NCBI RefSeq assembly: GCF_900105475.1
Contig: NZ_LT629777.1
Location: forward strand, 1,860,001-1,924,000
Origin: Pseudomonas asplenii
Lineage (GTDB): Bacteria > Pseudomonadota > Gammaproteobacteria > Pseudomonadales > Pseudomonadaceae
Direction: 5' to 3'
DNA: 64,000 nucleotides
Both the position numbers and the translations under genes were made by a program. Under the pieces are notes generated by a model that ran no database searches, was not told the DNA's origin, and saw nothing but the letters and a program-made list of their open reading frames with translations. Shown piece by piece: positions 34,661 to 46,944 of the stretch; position 1 is the stretch's first letter, and each line of letters starts with the position of its first letter.

Positions 34661-36556
34661 ATGATTGTTCCCACGCGTTTCCTGGTTTGGCTGATGCTGC
34701 CGATACTCGCCCTATGCAGCTCCAACCTGCTGGCGAACACGGTGGAAGGTGCCCCCCAGGCCCTGCACCTGATCGATTACATCGGCGCCGACTATCCGGC
34801 CACGGTGGCGGATGGCAAGGTCATCGACGAAACCGAATACCATGAGCAACTGGAATTTCTCACGGCGCTGCAAAAGCTGATTGTCGCGTTGCCGGCCCGT
34901 GCCGAGCGGGCGGCGCTGGAGCAGGGCGTGGCCGCTCTGCGCCAGGCCATCAGCGGCCGTCAGGACGGGTCGCAGGTGGCACGCCAGGCTCGGCAGTTGG
35001 GCGCTAGACTGGCTGTGGCCTACGAGGTCAGCCAGGCCCCGGCGATCACTCCGGACCCGGCCCGTGGCGCGCCGCTCTATGCCCAGCAGTGTTCGGTCTG
35101 CCACGGTGAGAACGGCGCTGGCGATGGCCCGGCAGGCAGTGGCATGACGCCGCCGCCGGCCAACCTGCGTGACGTCGCGCGACTGGATCGCCTGAGTCTC
35201 TATGGCATCTACAACACCTTGACCCTGGGCGTGGAGGGGACGGATATGCCGTCGTTCGCCGACCAGCTCGACGAACGCCAGCGCTGGGATCTGGCCACCT
35301 ACATCGCCAGTTTCAGCGCCGCGCCGGTGGCGAAGACCGACAAGGCCTATAACATCGCCGACCTGGCGCGTCAGACCCCCGGCGAGATTCAGGCCGCCGA
35401 AGGGGACGAGGCTGCAGCGCTGTTCCGCGCCCAGCGTGCGCAGCCTCCGCAGGTCAAGCGTGGCCCGTCGCAGTTGCTCGACTACACCGCGACGACCCTG
35501 GACAAGAGTCTGGCCGCTTACCGCGCCGGCGACCGCGAGCAGGCCTACGACCTGTCCGTAGCGGCCTACCTGGAAGGCTTCGAACTGGTCGAAAGCTCTC
35601 TGGACAACGTCGATGCCAACGTGCGCAAGGACACCGAGAAGTCGCTGATGGCCTATCGGCAGTCCCTGCAGGACGGCCTGTCGGTGGAGCAGGTCGAACA
35701 GCGCCTGGCGTTTGCCAAGGACAAGCTCAAGGCGTCCGCCGGGTTGCTGGGCAACGATGGCCTGAGCCAGTCGCTGAGCTTTATCTCGGGCTTGCTGATT
35801 CTGCTGCGCGAAGGCCTGGAAGCGATCCTGGTGTTGGCGGCGATTCTCGCGTTCCTGCGCAACACCGGCCAGCAATCGGCGGTGCGCAGCGTCAATATCG
35901 GCTGGGGCCTGGCCCTGCTGGCCGGCGCTGGAACCTGGGCGCTGGCGGCCTATGTGATCGATGTCAGCGGTTCCCAGCGTGAATTGCTCGAAGGTTGCAC
36001 GGCCTTGTTCGCCAGCGTGATGGTGCTCTGGCTGGGGGTGTGGATGCACGACCGTCGGCATGCCGCAGCCTGGCAGGATTACATCAAGAGCAGCCTGGTC
36101 AGCGGCGGTGGCCGTTTCGGTTTCGCGGTACTGGCGTTCTTCTCGGTCTATCGCGAGCTGTTCGAAGTGATCCTGTTTTACGAAACCCTCTGGCTGCAAG
36201 CCGGTCCTGCCGGGCACAACGCGGTGCTGGCCGGTGGTGCGACGGCGCTGGTGCTGTTGATCGGGCTGGCCTGGGTGATCCTGCGTGGTTCGGCGAAACT
36301 GCCGCTGGCGCTGTTCTTCGGGATCAATGCCGGGTTGCTGTGTGCATTGTCGGTGGTGTTCGCCGGACATGGTGTCAAGGCACTGCAGGAGGCTGGGATC
36401 TTCGGTACGCGGCCTGTGGCGTTCTTCGATTTCGACTGGCTGGGAATTCATGCCGACGCCTACTCGCTGGGTGCTCAGGTGGTCGCCTTGCTGGCGATCA
36501 TCGTGCTCTACGGTCGTAGCCGGCTGGCAGAGAAACGCCGGTTGCAGGCGTCCTGA
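34661..36556 (+). CDS. Cytochrome c - FTR1 iron permease fusion
   Basis: A 631-residue protein. A signal peptide (MIVPTRFLVWLMLPILALC) is followed by a c-type cytochrome with CSVCH (144-148) and likely axial Met196 (TDMPSF). A helical region with EGFELVE (around 304) is followed by the FTR1/EfeU permease domain, with iron motifs REGLE (383-387) and RELFE (498-502), and about seven membrane helices. The cytochrome could oxidise or accept electrons from iron at uptake. EfeO and EfeB are absent next to it. It is followed 2 bp later by yaiI. Confidence 0.92.
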   Translation: MIVPTRFLVWLMLPILALCSSNLLANTVEGAPQALHLIDYIGADYPATVADGKVIDETEYHEQLEFLTALQKLIVALPARAERAALEQGVAALRQAISGRQDGSQVARQARQLGARLAVAYEVSQAPAITPDPARGAPLYAQQCSVCHGENGAGDGPAGSGMTPPPANLRDVARLDRLSLYGIYNTLTLGVEGTDMPSFADQLDERQRWDLATYIASFSAAPVAKTDKAYNIADLARQTPGEIQAAEGDEAAALFRAQRAQPPQVKRGPSQLLDYTATTLDKSLAAYRAGDREQAYDLSVAAYLEGFELVESSLDNVDANVRKDTEKSLMAYRQSLQDGLSVEQVEQRLAFAKDKLKASAGLLGNDGLSQSLSFISGLLILLREGLEAILVLAAILAFLRNTGQQSAVRSVNIGWGLALLAGAGTWALAAYVIDVSGSQRELLEGCTALFASVMVLWLGVWMHDRRHAAAWQDYIKSSLVSGGGRFGFAVLAFFSVYRELFEVILFYETLWLQAGPAGHNAVLAGGATALVLLIGLAWVILRGSAKLPLALFFGINAGLLCALSVVFAGHGVKALQEAGIFGTRPVAFFDFDWLGIHADAYSLGAQVVALLAIIVLYGRSRLAEKRRLQAS

Positions 36557-36558
36557 GC

Positions 36559-37014
36559 ATGCGCGTGTGGATCGACGCCGATGCCTGCCCGCGGATCGCC
36601 CGCGACCTGGTGGTGAAGTTCGCCCTCAAGCGTCAGTTCGAGGTGCTGCTGGTGGCGGGGCAGCCGCAACCCCGACCGCCTTTCGCCTGCGTCCGGCTGA
36701 TCGTGGTGCCCAGTGGGCCGGATGCCGCCGATGACTATCTGGTGGAGCACGCGGTGCCGGGGGAGTTGGTGATCTGCAGCGATGTGCCGCTGGCCGACCG
36801 GCTGGTGAAAAAGGGTGTGGCCGCACTCGATCCACGGGGCAAGCCCTTCGACGAGCAGAACATGGGCGAGCGGCTGGCGGTACGCAACCTGTTCACCGAC
36901 CTGCGTGAGCAGGGGCAGGTCGGTGGAGGCCAGGCACCGTATGGCGAACGTGAGAAGCAGGCGTTCGCCAATTCGCTGGATCGGATCCTGACCCGGCTTG
37001 CTCGCGCGACTTAA
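36559..37014 (+). CDS. yaiI: YaiI/YqxD (DUF188) family protein
   Basis: A 151-residue protein. The start MRVWIDADACP has the conserved Asp pair of this PIN-like family, and VICSDVPLADRLVKKGV, LDPRGKPFDEQNMGERLAVRNLF and GGGQAPYGEREKQAFANSLDRIL match it end to end. The function is unknown, although a nuclease-like fold is suspected. Two-bp gap after the FTR1 gene implies cotranscription. Overlaps the convergent elbB by 4 bp. Confidence 0.93.
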   Translation: MRVWIDADACPRIARDLVVKFALKRQFEVLLVAGQPQPRPPFACVRLIVVPSGPDAADDYLVEHAVPGELVICSDVPLADRLVKKGVAALDPRGKPFDEQNMGERLAVRNLFTDLREQGQVGGGQAPYGEREKQAFANSLDRILTRLARAT

Positions 37015-37673
37015 CCTTCCTGGGCCAATTCCAGCACCCGGTCCACCAGCTTGTTGATTCCCGCCGCTGTTTCGCCAATCGATTGGGCGAGCATGTAGGC
37101 AGGGGTCGTCACCAGCTTGCGGGCCGGGTCCTCGATGATTTCATCCACTGCGCACTCGTGGTGGGTGGCGCCCATCGTGGTCAGCGCCGTGGCGGTGTCG
37201 GCATCGTTGCCGATGGTGCAGGTCACGCCTGGACCATAGATCTTCGCCGCCAGCGCCGGTGTGATGCACATCAGCCCTACCGGTTTGCCGGACTCGGCGA
37301 AAGCTTCGGCCAGTGCCAGGACGTCGGCCTGTACGCTGCAATTGGCGCCTTCAGAGGCAAAGTTGGAGAGGTTTTTCGCCGCGCCGAAACCGCCGGGCAC
37401 GATCAGCCCGTCGAACTCCCGTACATCGGCTTCGCGCAGGTCCCGGACCTGGCCTCGGGCGATGCGGGCCGACTCCACCAGCACATTGCGCGACTCGGGC
37501 ATTTCCTCGCCAGTCAGGTGGTTGATCACCTGCAACTGCGGGATGTTCGGCGCGAAGCACTGCACCTGGGCACCGCGCTGGTCCAGGCGCAACAGCGTGA
37601 GGACGCTCTCGTGGATCTCCGCGCCGTCGTACACGCCACAGCCGGATAGGATTACAGCGATTTTCCTGCTCAT
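37011..37673 (-). CDS. elbB: ElbB-type glyoxalase (DJ-1/PfpI superfamily)
   Basis: A 220-residue protein with the ES1/ElbB form of the class I glutamine amidotransferase-like fold. Visible are the start KIAVILSGCGVYDGAEIHE, the block DGLIVPGGFGAAKNLSNFA and the nucleophile-elbow Cys in GLMCITPALAAKIYG. E. coli ElbB has weak glyoxalase activity on glyoxal and was linked to isoprenoid synthesis. It is convergent with yaiI and divergent from the sterol-desaturase-like gene by 113 bp. Confidence 0.93.
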   Translation of the reverse strand: MSRKIAVILSGCGVYDGAEIHESVLTLLRLDQRGAQVQCFAPNIPQLQVINHLTGEEMPESRNVLVESARIARGQVRDLREADVREFDGLIVPGGFGAAKNLSNFASEGANCSVQADVLALAEAFAESGKPVGLMCITPALAAKIYGPGVTCTIGNDADTATALTTMGATHHECAVDEIIEDPARKLVTTPAYMLAQSIGETAAGINKLVDRVLELAQEG

Positions 37674-37786
37674 GTCGGATCTCCCGATGTCTGGCGTTAA
37701 ATGTCTAGCAATCTGGCATTCATTGTCAGCGGCATTTACGCGGACTCCACCTAATCTTGGTCCAATCGTTTCTCTTGGGTAGCGCC

Positions 37787-39002
37787 ATGGACCTCATTCC
37801 CTATGCGATTCCATTTTTCGTCGTCTTGATCATTGTCGAGCTGCTGACCGACTATCGGCGTGGTACCCGCCACTATCGCGTGGCCGATGCGATCAACAGT
37901 CTCAGCACTGGCGTACTCTCGACCACCACTGGCCTGCTGACCAAGGGCGTGGGGTTGGTGACCTACGCCATCGCCCTTGATCACCTGGCACTGTTCGAGT
38001 TGCCGGCCGACAGCCCGTGGGTCTGGCTCATGGCTTTCGTGGTCTACGACTTCTGCTACTACTGGCTGCATCGCCTGGGGCATGAGCGCAACATCCTCTG
38101 GGCCGCGCACTCGGTGCATCACCAGAGCGAGGAGTACAACCTCTCCACGGCCTTGCGCCAGACCAGTACCGGCTTCCTGCTGAGCTGGATCTTCTATCTG
38201 CCGTTGGCGGTGCTCGGCGTACCGCTGGCGGTGTTCATCACCGTGGCAGCGTTGAACCTGCTCTATCAGTTCTGGGTGCATACCCGACACATTCCCAAGC
38301 TCGGCTGGTATGAAGGATTCTTTGTCACGCCATCCAACCACCGGGCGCATCATGCACAGAACCCTCTTTATATGGATCGTAACTATGGCGGTGTGTTCAT
38401 TCTCTGGGACCGTCTGTTCGGCACCTTCCAGCAGGAGGATGACGCCGAGCCGCCAGTGTTCGGGGTGACGACGCCGCTGGCCAGTTGGAACCCGCTCTGG
38501 GCCAACCTGCAGTTCTATGTCCAGTTGGCGGCCGATGCCCGGCATACGGGGAGCTACCGGGACAAGTTGCGTATCTGGTTCATGCCGACCGGCTGGCGTC
38601 CGGCAGATGTCGCGGCGAAGTACCCGATGGCGAAGCATGATCTGGCGCGGTTTCGCAAGTTCGACGTGCCGCTGCAGTTGCGCCAGCAGGTCTATATCGG
38701 TCTGCAGTTCGCGGTGTACGTGGCGTTGGGTAGCTACCTGATGAACTTCGCCGAAAAATTGCCGCAGGCGGCGCTGGTGCTGGGCTGGGGAGCGATGCTG
38801 CTGGGATTGTTCGTGCTCGGGGTGGGGTTGGAGAACCGGCCGTGGGCGTTGAAGCTGGAAGTGGTGCGGTTACTGTCGAATGTACCGCTGGTCTGGCTGG
38901 CTCCGCTGGTCGGGCTGTGGCCGGCCAGCCCGTTGGGCTGGATCGGCCTGCTCGGTTACAGCCTGCTGAGCGCGATCGGGCTCTATTGCAGCAGGGGGCG
39001 GA

Positions 39003-39025
<23 letters not shown>
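37787..39025 (+). CDS. Fatty-acid hydroxylase / sterol desaturase superfamily membrane protein
   Basis: A 412-residue membrane protein. It has the diiron histidine boxes of the superfamily: HRLGHE, HSVHHQSE and NHRAHHAQN (residues ~95-200), flanked by several membrane helices at both ends. A long C-terminal part (about residues 300-412) adds four more helices. The family hydroxylates or desaturates lipids using O2. The substrate is unknown; bacteria with such genes often act on alkyl or ether lipids. The ATG at 37787 (MDLIPYAIPFF) is chosen; a TTG at 37757 is less likely. Confidence 0.9.
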
Positions 39026-40835
<1,810 letters not shown>

Positions 40836-40853
40836 CCCTCACAGGAACACTCG

Positions 40854-43073
40854 ATGAATACCGAAGGACTCAGCGAAGTTGAAGTAAAAGACGCTCAACC
40901 GGTGGTCGAGCAGATCGTCGAAACCCCGCCGGAGCTGGAACCGGCGCCGGTGGTTGCCGAAGCAGCTCCTGTGCCCGCGCCGCCGGTGGTGATTACGAAC
41001 CTGGATGACAGCAGTCTGTATATCCACCGCGAGCTGTCGCAGCTGCAGTTCAACATCCGCGTGCTGGAGCAGGCGCTGGACGAGTCCTATCCGTTGCTGG
41101 AACGGCTCAAGTTCCTGCTGATCTTCTCCAGCAACCTCGATGAGTTCTTCGAGATCCGTGTCGCCGGGCTTAAAAAACAGATCACCTTCGCCCGTGAACA
41201 GGCCGGTGCCGACGGCCTGCAACCGCACCAGGCGCTGGCCCGCATCAGCGAGCTGGTGCACGGCCAGGTCGACCGCCAGTACGCGATCCTCAACGATATC
41301 CTGTTGCCGGAGCTGGAAAAGCACCAGGTGCGTTTCATCCGTCGCCGCTATTGGACCACCAAGCTCAAGACCTGGGTTCGCCGCTATTTCCGCGACGAGA
41401 TCGCGCCGATCATCACGCCGATCGGTCTCGACCCGACGCACCCGTTCCCGTTGCTGGTGAACAAGAGCCTGAACTTCATCGTCGAACTCGAGGGTATCGA
41501 CGCTTTCGGTCGCGACTCCGGCCTGGCGATCATTCCGGCGCCGCGCCTGCTGCCGAGGATCATCAAGGTACCCGAAGACGTGGGGGGGCCTGGCGATAAC
41601 TATGTATTCCTGTCGTCGATGATCCATGCGCATGCCGACGATCTGTTCCAGGGCATGAAGGTCAAGGGCTGCTACCAGTTCCGCCTGACCCGTAACGCCG
41701 ACCTGGCGTTGGACTCCGAGGACGTCGAGGACCTGGCCCGCGCGCTGCGCGGCGAACTGTTCTCGCGTCGCTACGGCGATGCCGTGCGCCTGGAAGTGGC
41801 CGACACCTGTCCGAAACACCTGTCGGACTACCTGCTCAAGCAGTTCAACCTGGCCGAGACCGAGTTGTATCAGGTCAACGGTCCGGTGAACCTGACCCGT
41901 CTGTTCAGCATCACTGGCCTGGACAGCCATCCGGAGCTGCAATACACGCCGTTCACCCCGCAGATCCCGAAACTGCTGCAGAACAGCGAGAACATTTTCA
42001 GCGTGGTCAGCAAGCAGGACATCCTGCTGCTGCACCCGTTCGAATCCTTTACCCCGGTGGTCGACCTGCTGCGCCAGGCCGCCAAGGACCCGCACGTCCT
42101 GGCCGTACGCCAGACCCTGTACCGCAGCGGCGCCAACTCGGAAATCGTCGACGCCCTGGTGGATGCGGCGCGCAACGGCAAGGAAGTCACTGCGGTGATC
42201 GAACTGCGTGCGCGTTTCGATGAAGAGTCGAACCTGCAACTGGCCAGCCGTCTGCAGGCGGCCGGTGCGGTGGTGATCTACGGCGTGGTCGGCTTCAAGA
42301 CCCACGCCAAGATGATGCTGATCCTGCGCCGCGAAGCCGGCGAGATCGTGCGTTACGCGCACCTCGGTACCGGCAACTACCACGCCGGTAACGCCCGCCT
42401 GTACACCGACTACAGCCTGCTGACCTCCGACGACGCCCTGTGCGAAGACGTCGGCAAGCTGTTCAGCCAGTTGATCGGCATGGGCAAGACCCTGCGCATG
42501 AAGAAACTGCTGCATGCGCCGTTCACCCTGAAGAAGGGCATGCTCGACATGATTGCCCGGGAAACCCAGTTCGCCGTCGATGGCAAGCCGGCGCACATCA
42601 TCGCCAAGTTCAACTCGCTGACCGATCCGAAGATCATCCGCGCGCTGTACAAGGCCAGCCAGTGCGGCGTACGTATCGATCTGGTGGTGCGTGGCATGTG
42701 CTGCCTGCGTCCGGGCATTGCCGGGGTGTCGCACAATATCCATGTGCGCTCGATCATCGGCCGTTTCCTGGAACACACTCGGGTGTTCTACTTCCTCAAC
42801 GGTGGCGAGGAACAGATGTTCCTGTCCAGTGCCGACTGGATGGAGCGCAACCTCGACAAGCGTGTCGAGACCTGCTTCCCGGTGGAGGGCAAGAAGCTGA
42901 TCCTGCGGGTCAAGAAAGAGCTGGAAAGTTATCTCACCGATAACACCCACAGCTGGAGCCTGCAGTCGGACGGTCGCTACATCCGCAACACGCCGACCGG
43001 CAACCAGAACCCGCGCAGTGCCCAGGCGACCCTGCTCGATCGCCTGAGCAACCCGGTCCTCAGCGTACGTTGA
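40854..43073 (+). CDS. ppk1: Polyphosphate kinase
   Basis: Ppk1 makes long polyphosphate chains from ATP on the inner membrane. The 739-residue protein has an Ala/Pro/Glu-rich N-terminal tail (~45 residues), then the PPK1 domains: [17 protein letters not shown], and the phospholipase-D-like C-terminal domains with [10 protein letters not shown] and [18 protein letters not shown]; the first holds the autophosphorylated histidine. Its 3' end overlaps the convergent ppx by 14 bp. Confidence 0.98.
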   Translation: MNTEGLSEVEVKDAQPVVEQIVETPPELEPAPVVAEAAPVPAPPVVITNLDDSSLYIHRELSQLQFNIRVLEQALDESYPLLERLKFLLIFSSNLDEFFEIRVAGLKKQITFAREQAGADGLQPHQALARISELVHGQVDRQYAILNDILLPELEKHQVRFIRRRYWTTKLKTWVRRYFRDEIAPIITPIGLDPTHPFPLLVNKSLNFIVELEGIDAFGRDSGLAIIPAPRLLPRIIKVPEDVGGPGDNYVFLSSMIHAHADDLFQGMKVKGCYQFRLTRNADLALDSEDVEDLARALRGELFSRRYGDAVRLEVADTCPKHLSDYLLKQFNLAETELYQVNGPVNLTRLFSITGLDSHPELQYTPFTPQIPKLLQNSENIFSVVSKQDILLLHPFESFTPVVDLLRQAAKDPHVLAVRQTLYRSGANSEIVDALVDAARNGKEVTAVIELRARFDEESNLQLASRLQAAGAVVIYGVVGFKTHAKMMLILRREAGEIVRYAHLGTGNYHAGNARLYTDYSLLTSDDALCEDVGKLFSQLIGMGKTLRMKKLLHAPFTLKKGMLDMIARETQFAVDGKPAHIIAKFNSLTDPKIIRALYKASQCGVRIDLVVRGMCCLRPGIAGVSHNIHVRSIIGRFLEHTRVFYFLNGGEEQMFLSSADWMERNLDKRVETCFPVEGKKLILRVKKELESYLTDNTHSWSLQSDGRYIRNTPTGNQNPRSAQATLLDRLSNPVLSVR

Positions 43074-44562
43074 GGGTAATGCTGACTCGGGTCAGCCACT
43101 CCGCCTCCAGGGCGAAGTCGGCCTGAGTCAGCTGGTTCTCCTCCAGCCAGCCCTTGGGAAACACCACATCCAGGTTATCGCCGTCGGCCCGCAAGGTGAC
43201 CTGCGGCATTTCCTGGGTGCCACGGATGTGGTGGAACAGGATCGCGAAGCGCAGCAGCACGCACAGACGGATCAGCTTGATGCCTTCATCGCCGAACTCG
43301 GCGAACTTGTCCTTGGGAATGTTGCGACGGTGCCCGCGAACCAGTAGTGCGAGCATCTGCTGGTCTTCCCGGGAGAAGCCGGCCAGGTCGGAGTGCTCGA
43401 TCAGGTAGGCGCCGTGCTTGTGGTACTGGTAGTGGGCGATGTCCAGGCCGACTTCGTGGACCTTGGCCGCCCAGCCGAGCAGTTCGCGCCAGATGCCATC
43501 CTCCAGTTCCCAGTCCTTGGCCACCTGGTCGAAGGCGTGCAGTGCCTTGCGTTCGACGCGTACCGCTTGTTCCTGGTCGACGTGATAACGCTCCATCAGC
43601 GAGGTGAGGGTGCGTTCGCGGACGTCTTCATGATGATGGCGGCCCAGCAGGTCATAGAGCACACCTTCACGCAGCGCGCCGTCGCAGTGGTCCATGCGCT
43701 GCAGGTCGAGGGAATCGAAGATCGCTTCGAGAATCGCCAGGCCGGCGGGGAAGATTGTGCGGCGGTCCGGCTTGATCCCTTCGAAGTCGATTTTCTCGAT
43801 TTCACCGAGCTTGAACAGCTTGCGCTTGAGCCACGCCAGGCCCTCGGCATTCACTTCACCATTGCCGTGGCCGCCGGCCTTGAGGGCCAGGCCGATGGCG
43901 CGGATGGTGCCGGACGAGCCGATCGCCTCGTCCCATTTCAAGCGGTGCAGGGCGTGCTCGATGCTCATGATTTCCAGGCGCGCCGCCGTGTAGGCCTGGG
44001 CGTAGCGGGCCGGGGTGACCTTGCCGTCGCGGAAATAGCGCTGGGTATAACTGACGCAACCCATCTGCAGGCTTTCGCGCAACAACGGCTCGAAGCGCTG
44101 GCCGATGATGAATTCGGTGCTGCCACCGCCGATATCGGCGACCAGGCGCTTGCCCGGCGTGTCGGCGAGGGTGTGGGAGACGCCGAGGTAGATCAGGCGG
44201 GCTTCTTCACGGCCGGAAATGACTTCCACCGGATGCCCGAGAATCTCTTCGGCGCGATGGATGAATTCGATCCGGTTGCGTGCTTCGCGCAGGGCGTTGG
44301 TGCCGACGATCCGCACGGCGCCCAGTGGCATGCCGTTGATCAATTGGGCGAAGCGCTTCAGGCAGTCGAGCCCGCGCTGCATCGATTCTTCGCTGAGTTT
44401 GCGTTCTTCATCGATGCCGGCGGCCAACTGAACCTTTTCGCCGAGCCGCTCCAGAATGCGGATTTCACCGTTCTGGGCCTTGGCCACGACCATGTGGAAG
44501 CTGTTCGAGCCCAGGTCGATAGCGGCGATCAGGGAAAGATTCTTGGCTTTGGAATGGGGCAT
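43060..44562 (-). CDS. ppx: Exopolyphosphatase
   Basis: Ppx removes terminal phosphates from polyphosphate. The 500-residue protein has the sugar-kinase/Hsp70-like N-terminal domains with [28 protein letters not shown] and [12 protein letters not shown], then an HD-like helical C-terminal domain ([26 protein letters not shown]). GppA is related, but the neighbouring ppk supports Ppx. Convergent with ppk, so the genes of synthesis and breakdown face each other and can interfere. Confidence 0.97.
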   Translation of the reverse strand: MPHSKAKNLSLIAAIDLGSNSFHMVVAKAQNGEIRILERLGEKVQLAAGIDEERKLSEESMQRGLDCLKRFAQLINGMPLGAVRIVGTNALREARNRIEFIHRAEEILGHPVEVISGREEARLIYLGVSHTLADTPGKRLVADIGGGSTEFIIGQRFEPLLRESLQMGCVSYTQRYFRDGKVTPARYAQAYTAARLEIMSIEHALHRLKWDEAIGSSGTIRAIGLALKAGGHGNGEVNAEGLAWLKRKLFKLGEIEKIDFEGIKPDRRTIFPAGLAILEAIFDSLDLQRMDHCDGALREGVLYDLLGRHHHEDVRERTLTSLMERYHVDQEQAVRVERKALHAFDQVAKDWELEDGIWRELLGWAAKVHEVGLDIAHYQYHKHGAYLIEHSDLAGFSREDQQMLALLVRGHRRNIPKDKFAEFGDEGIKLIRLCVLLRFAILFHHIRGTQEMPQVTLRADGDNLDVVFPKGWLEENQLTQADFALEAEWLTRVSITLNVR

Positions 44563-44883
44563 GGTTGAGGGATCTCGGTCGATAACCCAGTCATCGTGCC
44601 ACGATCAATCGCCGCCGCCAACGGATGCCGCTCGGCGTTGGGTGGGTCGCAGGGGGACTGGCCCGGCCATGCAGGAAGGATTCGGACGATGAGTAGGACT
44701 GCTTTGAAAGGGCTTTGCGTATCTGGAAGCTATTATCAGCGCGACGATATTAAGGGGTTTTTCCGGCTGAAATATTACATTTCAGTGACGAGGATGGCAG
44801 GGCGGCTGCGGGGACCGGGTTACCGTCACGCCGGAACGTGACGGCAGGCGAGGGGATGGACTGGGTGATGGGGGCGCCGGCAC
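44563..44883. other. Intergenic region between ppx and the ABC transporter genes
   Basis: A 321-bp gap without a credible gene. It contains an exact 7-bp-arm palindrome, CTGAAAT-N5-ATTTCAG (44767-44785). A perfect 8-bp hairpin, CCGTCACG-N6-CGTGACGG, lies at 44823-44844, 40 bp past the minus-strand ATPase stop and could stabilise that transcript's 3' end. The ppx promoter must be in this gap, but I see no convincing -10/-35 pair. Confidence 0.5.
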
Positions 44884-45621
44884 TCAGGCCTGCGATTCCC
44901 CGCTGCCGATGAAGTTCGCCAGTTCGGCGGTCTGCGGGTTGGCGAACAGTACCTTGGGATCGCCGACTTCGTGGACCTTGCCCTGATGCATGAAGACCAG
45001 TTTGTCGCCCACTTCCCGGGCGAAACGCATTTCGTGCGTCACCATGATCAGGGTCATGCCGTCCTGGGCCAATTGTCGCACCACGCTGAGGACCTCATTG
45101 ACCAGCTCCGGATCCAGGGCCGAGGTGATTTCGTCGCAGAGCAGCACTTTCGGCGACATCGCCAGGGCTCGGGCGATAGCTACGCGCTGTTGCTGGCCGC
45201 CGGAGAGACGATCGGGGAAGGCATCGAATTTCTCGCCCAGGCCGACCCGCTCGAGCATCTGTCGCGCGAGGGTGGCGGCTTTGGCCCGGGGCACCTTCTG
45301 CACCACCTGGGGCGCAAGCATGACGTTCTCGCCGACGCTCAGGTGGGGGAACAGGTTGAACTGCTGGAACACCATGCCGACCTTCTGGCGCAGGCTGCGC
45401 AGATCGGCGCGGGCTGCGTCGAGGTATTCGCCATCGACCTCGATCACGCCGTCGTTGATCGACTCCAGACCGTTGAGGGTACGCAGCAGGGTGCTCTTGC
45501 CCGAGCCGCTGCGGCCGATGATCGCCACCACCTGGCCTTGCTCGACGCTCAGGTCGATGCCTTTGAGCACATGGTGGTCGCCGTAGTATTTATGCAGGGC
45601 GGAAATTCTAAGAAGCGACAT
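44884..45621 (-). CDS. Polar amino-acid ABC transporter, ATP-binding protein
   Basis: A 245-residue ATPase of the GlnQ/HisP type. Walker A GRSGSGKST at 36-44, signature LSGGQQQRVAIARALAMSPKVLLCDEITSALDPE with Walker B, and switch His in MVTHEMRFA. It powers the permease pair at 45608 and 46255. Its start overlaps the first permease by 14 bp. The substrate is probably a polar amino acid; it cannot be narrowed down. Confidence 0.95.
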   Translation of the reverse strand: MSLLRISALHKYYGDHHVLKGIDLSVEQGQVVAIIGRSGSGKSTLLRTLNGLESINDGVIEVDGEYLDAARADLRSLRQKVGMVFQQFNLFPHLSVGENVMLAPQVVQKVPRAKAATLARQMLERVGLGEKFDAFPDRLSGGQQQRVAIARALAMSPKVLLCDEITSALDPELVNEVLSVVRQLAQDGMTLIMVTHEMRFAREVGDKLVFMHQGKVHEVGDPKVLFANPQTAELANFIGSGESQA

Positions 45622-46255
45622 GCAGTCTCCTTTCCAGGTAGCGCGCGCTGAGGGACAGGGGGTAGCACAAGAGGAAATAGCCGGCGGCCACCAGGCCGTA
45701 GACCATGAACGGTTCGAAGGTAGCGTTGGCGAGCATGCCGCCGGTCTTGGTCAGTTCGGTGAAGCCGATGATCGAGGTGACCGCGGTACCCTTGACCACC
45801 TGCACCGAGAAGCCCACGGTCGGCGCCACGGCGATCCGCAGCGCTTGTGGCAGGACCACATGGCGCAGTTGTTCGTAGCGGTTGAGCGCCAGGCTCGCTG
45901 AAGCTTCCCACTGGCCGGGGGAAATCGACTCGACGCAGCCGCGCCAGATCTCCGCCAGGTAGGCGCTGGTGAACAGCGTCAGGGCGATTGCGGCCGCGAG
46001 CCAGGGTGAAATATCCACGCCGAGCAATGCCACGCCGAAAAACACCATGAACAGTTGCATCAGCAGCGGCGTGCCCTGGAACAGCTCGATGTAGGCGCGG
46101 GCCAGACCACGGGTCAGGCGGTTCGCGGAAATGCGCAGGACCATCAGCAACAGGCCGAGCAGGCCGCCACCGGCGAAGGCTACCAGCGACAGCAGCAGGG
46201 TCCATTGCAGGCCGACCAGCAGGTTGCTGAGTATGTCCCAGAACGTGAAATCCAT
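45608..46255 (-). CDS. Amino-acid ABC transporter permease, second subunit
   Basis: A 215-residue HisM/GlnP-type permease started at MDFTFWDILSNLL (ATG 46255). It has five membrane helices and the EAA-type loop EASASLALNRYEQLRHVVLPQALRIAVAP. The ATG shares one base with the upstream permease stop, so the two are coupled. An in-frame longer version would reach into that gene and is not plausible. Confidence 0.93.
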   Translation of the reverse strand: MDFTFWDILSNLLVGLQWTLLLSLVAFAGGGLLGLLLMVLRISANRLTRGLARAYIELFQGTPLLMQLFMVFFGVALLGVDISPWLAAAIALTLFTSAYLAEIWRGCVESISPGQWEASASLALNRYEQLRHVVLPQALRIAVAPTVGFSVQVVKGTAVTSIIGFTELTKTGGMLANATFEPFMVYGLVAAGYFLLCYPLSLSARYLERRLHVAS

Positions 46256-46920
46256 CAGCGACTCCTCGCCAGGTAGCGGCGTCCGAGCCAGTTCAGCAAC
46301 TGGCGAATCAACAGGGCCATGCACAGGTAGATCAGGGTGGTCAGGGCGTAGGTTTCGAAGGCGCGGAAGTTGCGCGACTGGATGAAGTTGGCGGCAAAGC
46401 TCAACTCCTCCGTGGCGATCTGCGAACAGACCGCCGAACCGAGCATGACGATGATGATCTGGCTGCTCAGGGCCGGCCAGACCTTGCCCAGCGCCGGACG
46501 CAGGACCACGTAGCGAAACGCCTCGAAACGGCTCATGGCCAGTGCTGCCGCAGCTTCCAGCTGCCCGCGCGGGATCGCCTCGATGCCGGCGCGGATGATC
46601 TCCGTGCTATAGGCGCCGAGGTTGATCACCATGGCCAGTACCGCTGCCTGCCATTCGGAAATCTGCAGGCCGAGGGACGGCAGGCCGAAGAAGATGAAAA
46701 ACAGTTGCACCAGGAACGGCGTGTTGCGGATCAGTTCCACATACACGCCGAAGAGTGTCGAGAACGGCTGGATCTTCCAGGCTCGTACTGCCGCGCCGAG
46801 GATCCCCAGGCCAACCCCGAGCAGGGTGCCGATGGTGGTCAGCTCCAGTGTAAACAGGGCGCCGCGCAGCAACAGGTCGGCGTTTTGCAGCACCGGCAGG
46901 AAGTCGAACTGATAAGCCAT
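46255..46920 (-). CDS. Amino-acid ABC transporter permease, first subunit
   Basis: A 221-residue permease of the HisMQ family, with RNTPFLVQLFFIFFGLPSLG and the cytoplasmic loop EAAAALAMSRFEAFRYVVLRPALGKVWPALS. It forms a heterodimer with the 45608 permease. It lies 24 bp downstream of the periplasmic binding-protein gene, completing the standard binding protein-permease-permease-ATPase order. Confidence 0.94.
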   Translation of the reverse strand: MAYQFDFLPVLQNADLLLRGALFTLELTTIGTLLGVGLGILGAAVRAWKIQPFSTLFGVYVELIRNTPFLVQLFFIFFGLPSLGLQISEWQAAVLAMVINLGAYSTEIIRAGIEAIPRGQLEAAAALAMSRFEAFRYVVLRPALGKVWPALSSQIIIVMLGSAVCSQIATEELSFAANFIQSRNFRAFETYALTTLIYLCMALLIRQLLNWLGRRYLARSR

Positions 46921-46944
46921 GGAACGGACCTCGGAAAAACCTGA

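Noticed and set aside
40839..42950. 703-residue open frame antisense to ppk
   Set aside because: It mirrors ppk codon bias in high-GC DNA, has no recognisable domain and lacks a ribosome-binding site. Similar long antisense frames occur over amtB, lysA and ubiD.
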